From contig CM059193.1 in the NCBI GenBank assembly GCA_030323885.1, forward strand, positions 73,197,543 to 73,261,542: DNA of 64,000 nucleotides. Reading direction: 5' to 3'. The DNA comes from Branchipolynoe longqiensis (taxonomy: Eukaryota > Annelida > Polychaeta > Phyllodocida > Polynoidae). Of this stretch, positions 62,875 through 64,000 are shown one piece after another. The position numbers were made by a program, and so were the translations under genes. The notes beneath the pieces are model-generated. The model was not told where the DNA came from and made no database searches. It saw nothing but the letters and a program-made list of their open reading frames with translations. How positions within the stretch are numbered: the stretch's first letter is position 1; each line of letters starts with the position of its first letter.

Positions 62875-63105
62875 TACAGTACAACCCCATTAAACCAAGC
62901 TCGGTTAAACCAAACGATCGGTTAATCCAAACTTTTTTCGGCGGCCCGGCAAAATACTACCATTTATCATATAAAAAAGGTTATTTAATCCAAAGTCGGT
63001 TAATTCAAAGTATCGGTTAATCCAAACAAAATTGTCGGGCCCCAGGTCACTTCCGGTACTGTTAAACCAAACTTTCATGTGGTTGGTTATAATATAAGGG
63101 CATCT
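62875..63105. mobile_element. Pogo-like MITE (TACAGTACAACCC), right part lost
   Basis: Same as 24251 from the left end to GGCATCTGAGAC, then replaced by SINE S1. Confidence 0.8.
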
Positions 63106-63106
63106 G

Positions 63107-63225
63107 AGACTTTTCAGTGTCAGGATACTGTGACTGACTGAGATATCAGGTCATGGTGCTGGCGGCCTGGTCTCCCAGTGGGGCAGCACTATAAGGACGT
63201 ACACCAACAACAAACAAGCAAATCA
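63107..63225 (+). mobile_element. SINE S1, internally deleted
   Basis: TTCAGTGTCAGGATACTGTG to GGGGCAGCACTATAAG joined directly to GACGTACACCAACAACAAAC; the middle of S1 is missing. Confidence 0.75.
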
Positions 63226-63429
63226 CCCACTTTCACTCACATCGCGTCATACACTCTCCTTTTTCAGCTGCATCGTTTGCAAACGTTCTTTTTACAGCTA
63301 CATTACATCCTCTTCGGCGACCTTGACCGAACATCAACAATCAGCCATGCTCCCGTCCTACCGGGTTCTACATCGCCCTCAGTTCTGACAGCAGAGTGGC
63401 ACTATGGCTAAAGTAACCATATAGAAACA

Positions 63430-63512
63430 GGACGGATTTTTTTTTTGTTCAAATTTTTATTCCAGTTGAATAACATCTTTTTTCAGCACCGAGGCGCTGG
63501 TCTTCCGGCCTT
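63430..63512 (-). mobile_element. LINE 3' tail with conserved hairpin (copy 4)
   Basis: On minus GGCCGGAAGACCAGCGCCTC, hairpin AGCGCCTCGGTGCT (63498-63485), GAAAAAAGATGTTATTCAAC and GGAATAAA, then an A-rich end. Same order as the LINEs at 21346 and 31680. The upstream body (above 63512) is AT-rich 3' UTR-like only. Confidence 0.65.
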
Positions 63513-63599
63513 AACAATTATAGTGCATATGAACTATTTATGGATGAGACGATGCGATGGTATGAACAATATAGACAGTAGTAGGTTAAAATGAGGCAT

Positions 63600-64000
63600 T
63601 ACAAATATAGTGGGGGGGGGGGAGGAGGTGTTTGTGGTTAGGGTGTAGGTGTGTGGTGGGGGTTTAGGTGTGTCTTGGGGCTGTAAGGGGTACCTGGGGT
63701 ATAGGTGTGTGTGTGGTAGGGGTTTGGGGGTAGGTGTGTGGTGGGGGTTTAGGGATGCTAAAGATTGTGAGGTGCCACTCTGCAAGACACCCCTACACCT
63801 CCACCACAAACCACCTACACCCCAACCACACACACCGTCAACCCCCACCACACACACCTACACCCCCACCACATCCCTAATCCCCCACCACACCCATACA
63901 CCCCACCATACACCAAAATCCTCACCACACCCCTACACCACCACAACACACCCACCACACAAACATACACCCACCCACCATACACACCTACACCCCAACC
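63600..64000. repeat. Inverted GT-rich / CA-rich minisatellite
   Basis: 63608-63765 repeats GGTGTGTGGTGGGGGTTTAG-type units; from 63778 to the window end the opposite strand appears (CCACCACACACACCTACACC). A hairpin of about 150 bp per arm could form. The minus-strand frame here is an artefact. Confidence 0.85.

Overview
The window looks like a repeat-saturated intergenic region from an invertebrate animal genome, probably a marine one. Eukaryotic signs are splice sites, tRNA-derived SINEs, 5'-truncated LINEs, a Ty3/gypsy element, a tyrosine-recombinase (DIRS-type) retroelement fragment, Harbinger-, MULE-, hAT-, pogo- and TTAA-type MITEs, and long microsatellites. I cannot fix the species. 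One SINE family (around 14.0, 16.0, 27.7 and 42.0 kb) has a conserved central domain that I recall from many marine invertebrates. There is no bacterial-style gene organisation. Most long open frames are by-products of simple repeats. Two 500-N blocks are assembly gaps (15486-15985 and 43844-44343).

Only one complete cellular gene is clear: an intronless 412-codon drug/metabolite-transporter-superfamily gene resembling SLC35G (17895-19133, +). A hexanucleotide repeat inside its coding sequence encodes an Asn-rich loop with seven N-glycosylation sequons. A second likely cellular locus is a 199-codon first coding exon on the minus strand (45299-45896) ending in a perfect GTAAGT donor; I do not recognise its product. 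A Lys-rich minus-strand exon near 41.4-41.6 kb is only a possibility.

Layout. 0-5 kb: MITEs and tandem repeats. 5.1-5.9 kb: a Harbinger-like MITE and a LINE tail. 6.5-9.9 kb: TATACA-type microsatellite with embedded SINEs and MITEs. 10-17.4 kb: TTAA MITEs, SINEs, a gap and a solo LTR. 17.4-21.4 kb: RTE fragment, transporter gene, GGGAT satellite and a truncated LINE with reverse transcriptase. 21.9-26.7 kb: 73-bp satellite and several MITE families. 26.7-34.2 kb: SINEs, a 947-bp LTR-like insertion splitting a MITE, and a second LINE. 34.8-39.6 kb: LINE ends, a Harbinger transposase exon and a pair of 9-bp-TSD (MULE-like) MITEs. 39.8-44.9 kb: nested SINEs, an orphan LTR, microsatellite and a gap. 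45-51 kb: the unknown exon, Harbinger-like and palindromic elements. 51.7-56.8 kb: an AT-rich retroelement ORF interrupted by a GC-rich gag/tyrosine-recombinase element that has no reverse transcriptase. 56.9-62.2 kb: an almost full-length but broken Ty3/gypsy element (minus strand) with two MITEs inside it. 62.2-64 kb: MITEs, SINE, LINE tail and an inverted GT/CA repeat.

Recurring themes are more informative than single loci. At least four LINE copies end in the same small RNA hairpin, kept by wobble and compensatory changes. Several MITE families with unrelated interiors share an AGCCC(C/T)GTTCACAC-like end and a 3-bp TTA/TAA/TAT duplication, pointing to one Harbinger-type mobilising system. 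The window also holds part of a Harbinger transposase, beside ends shared with two MITEs.
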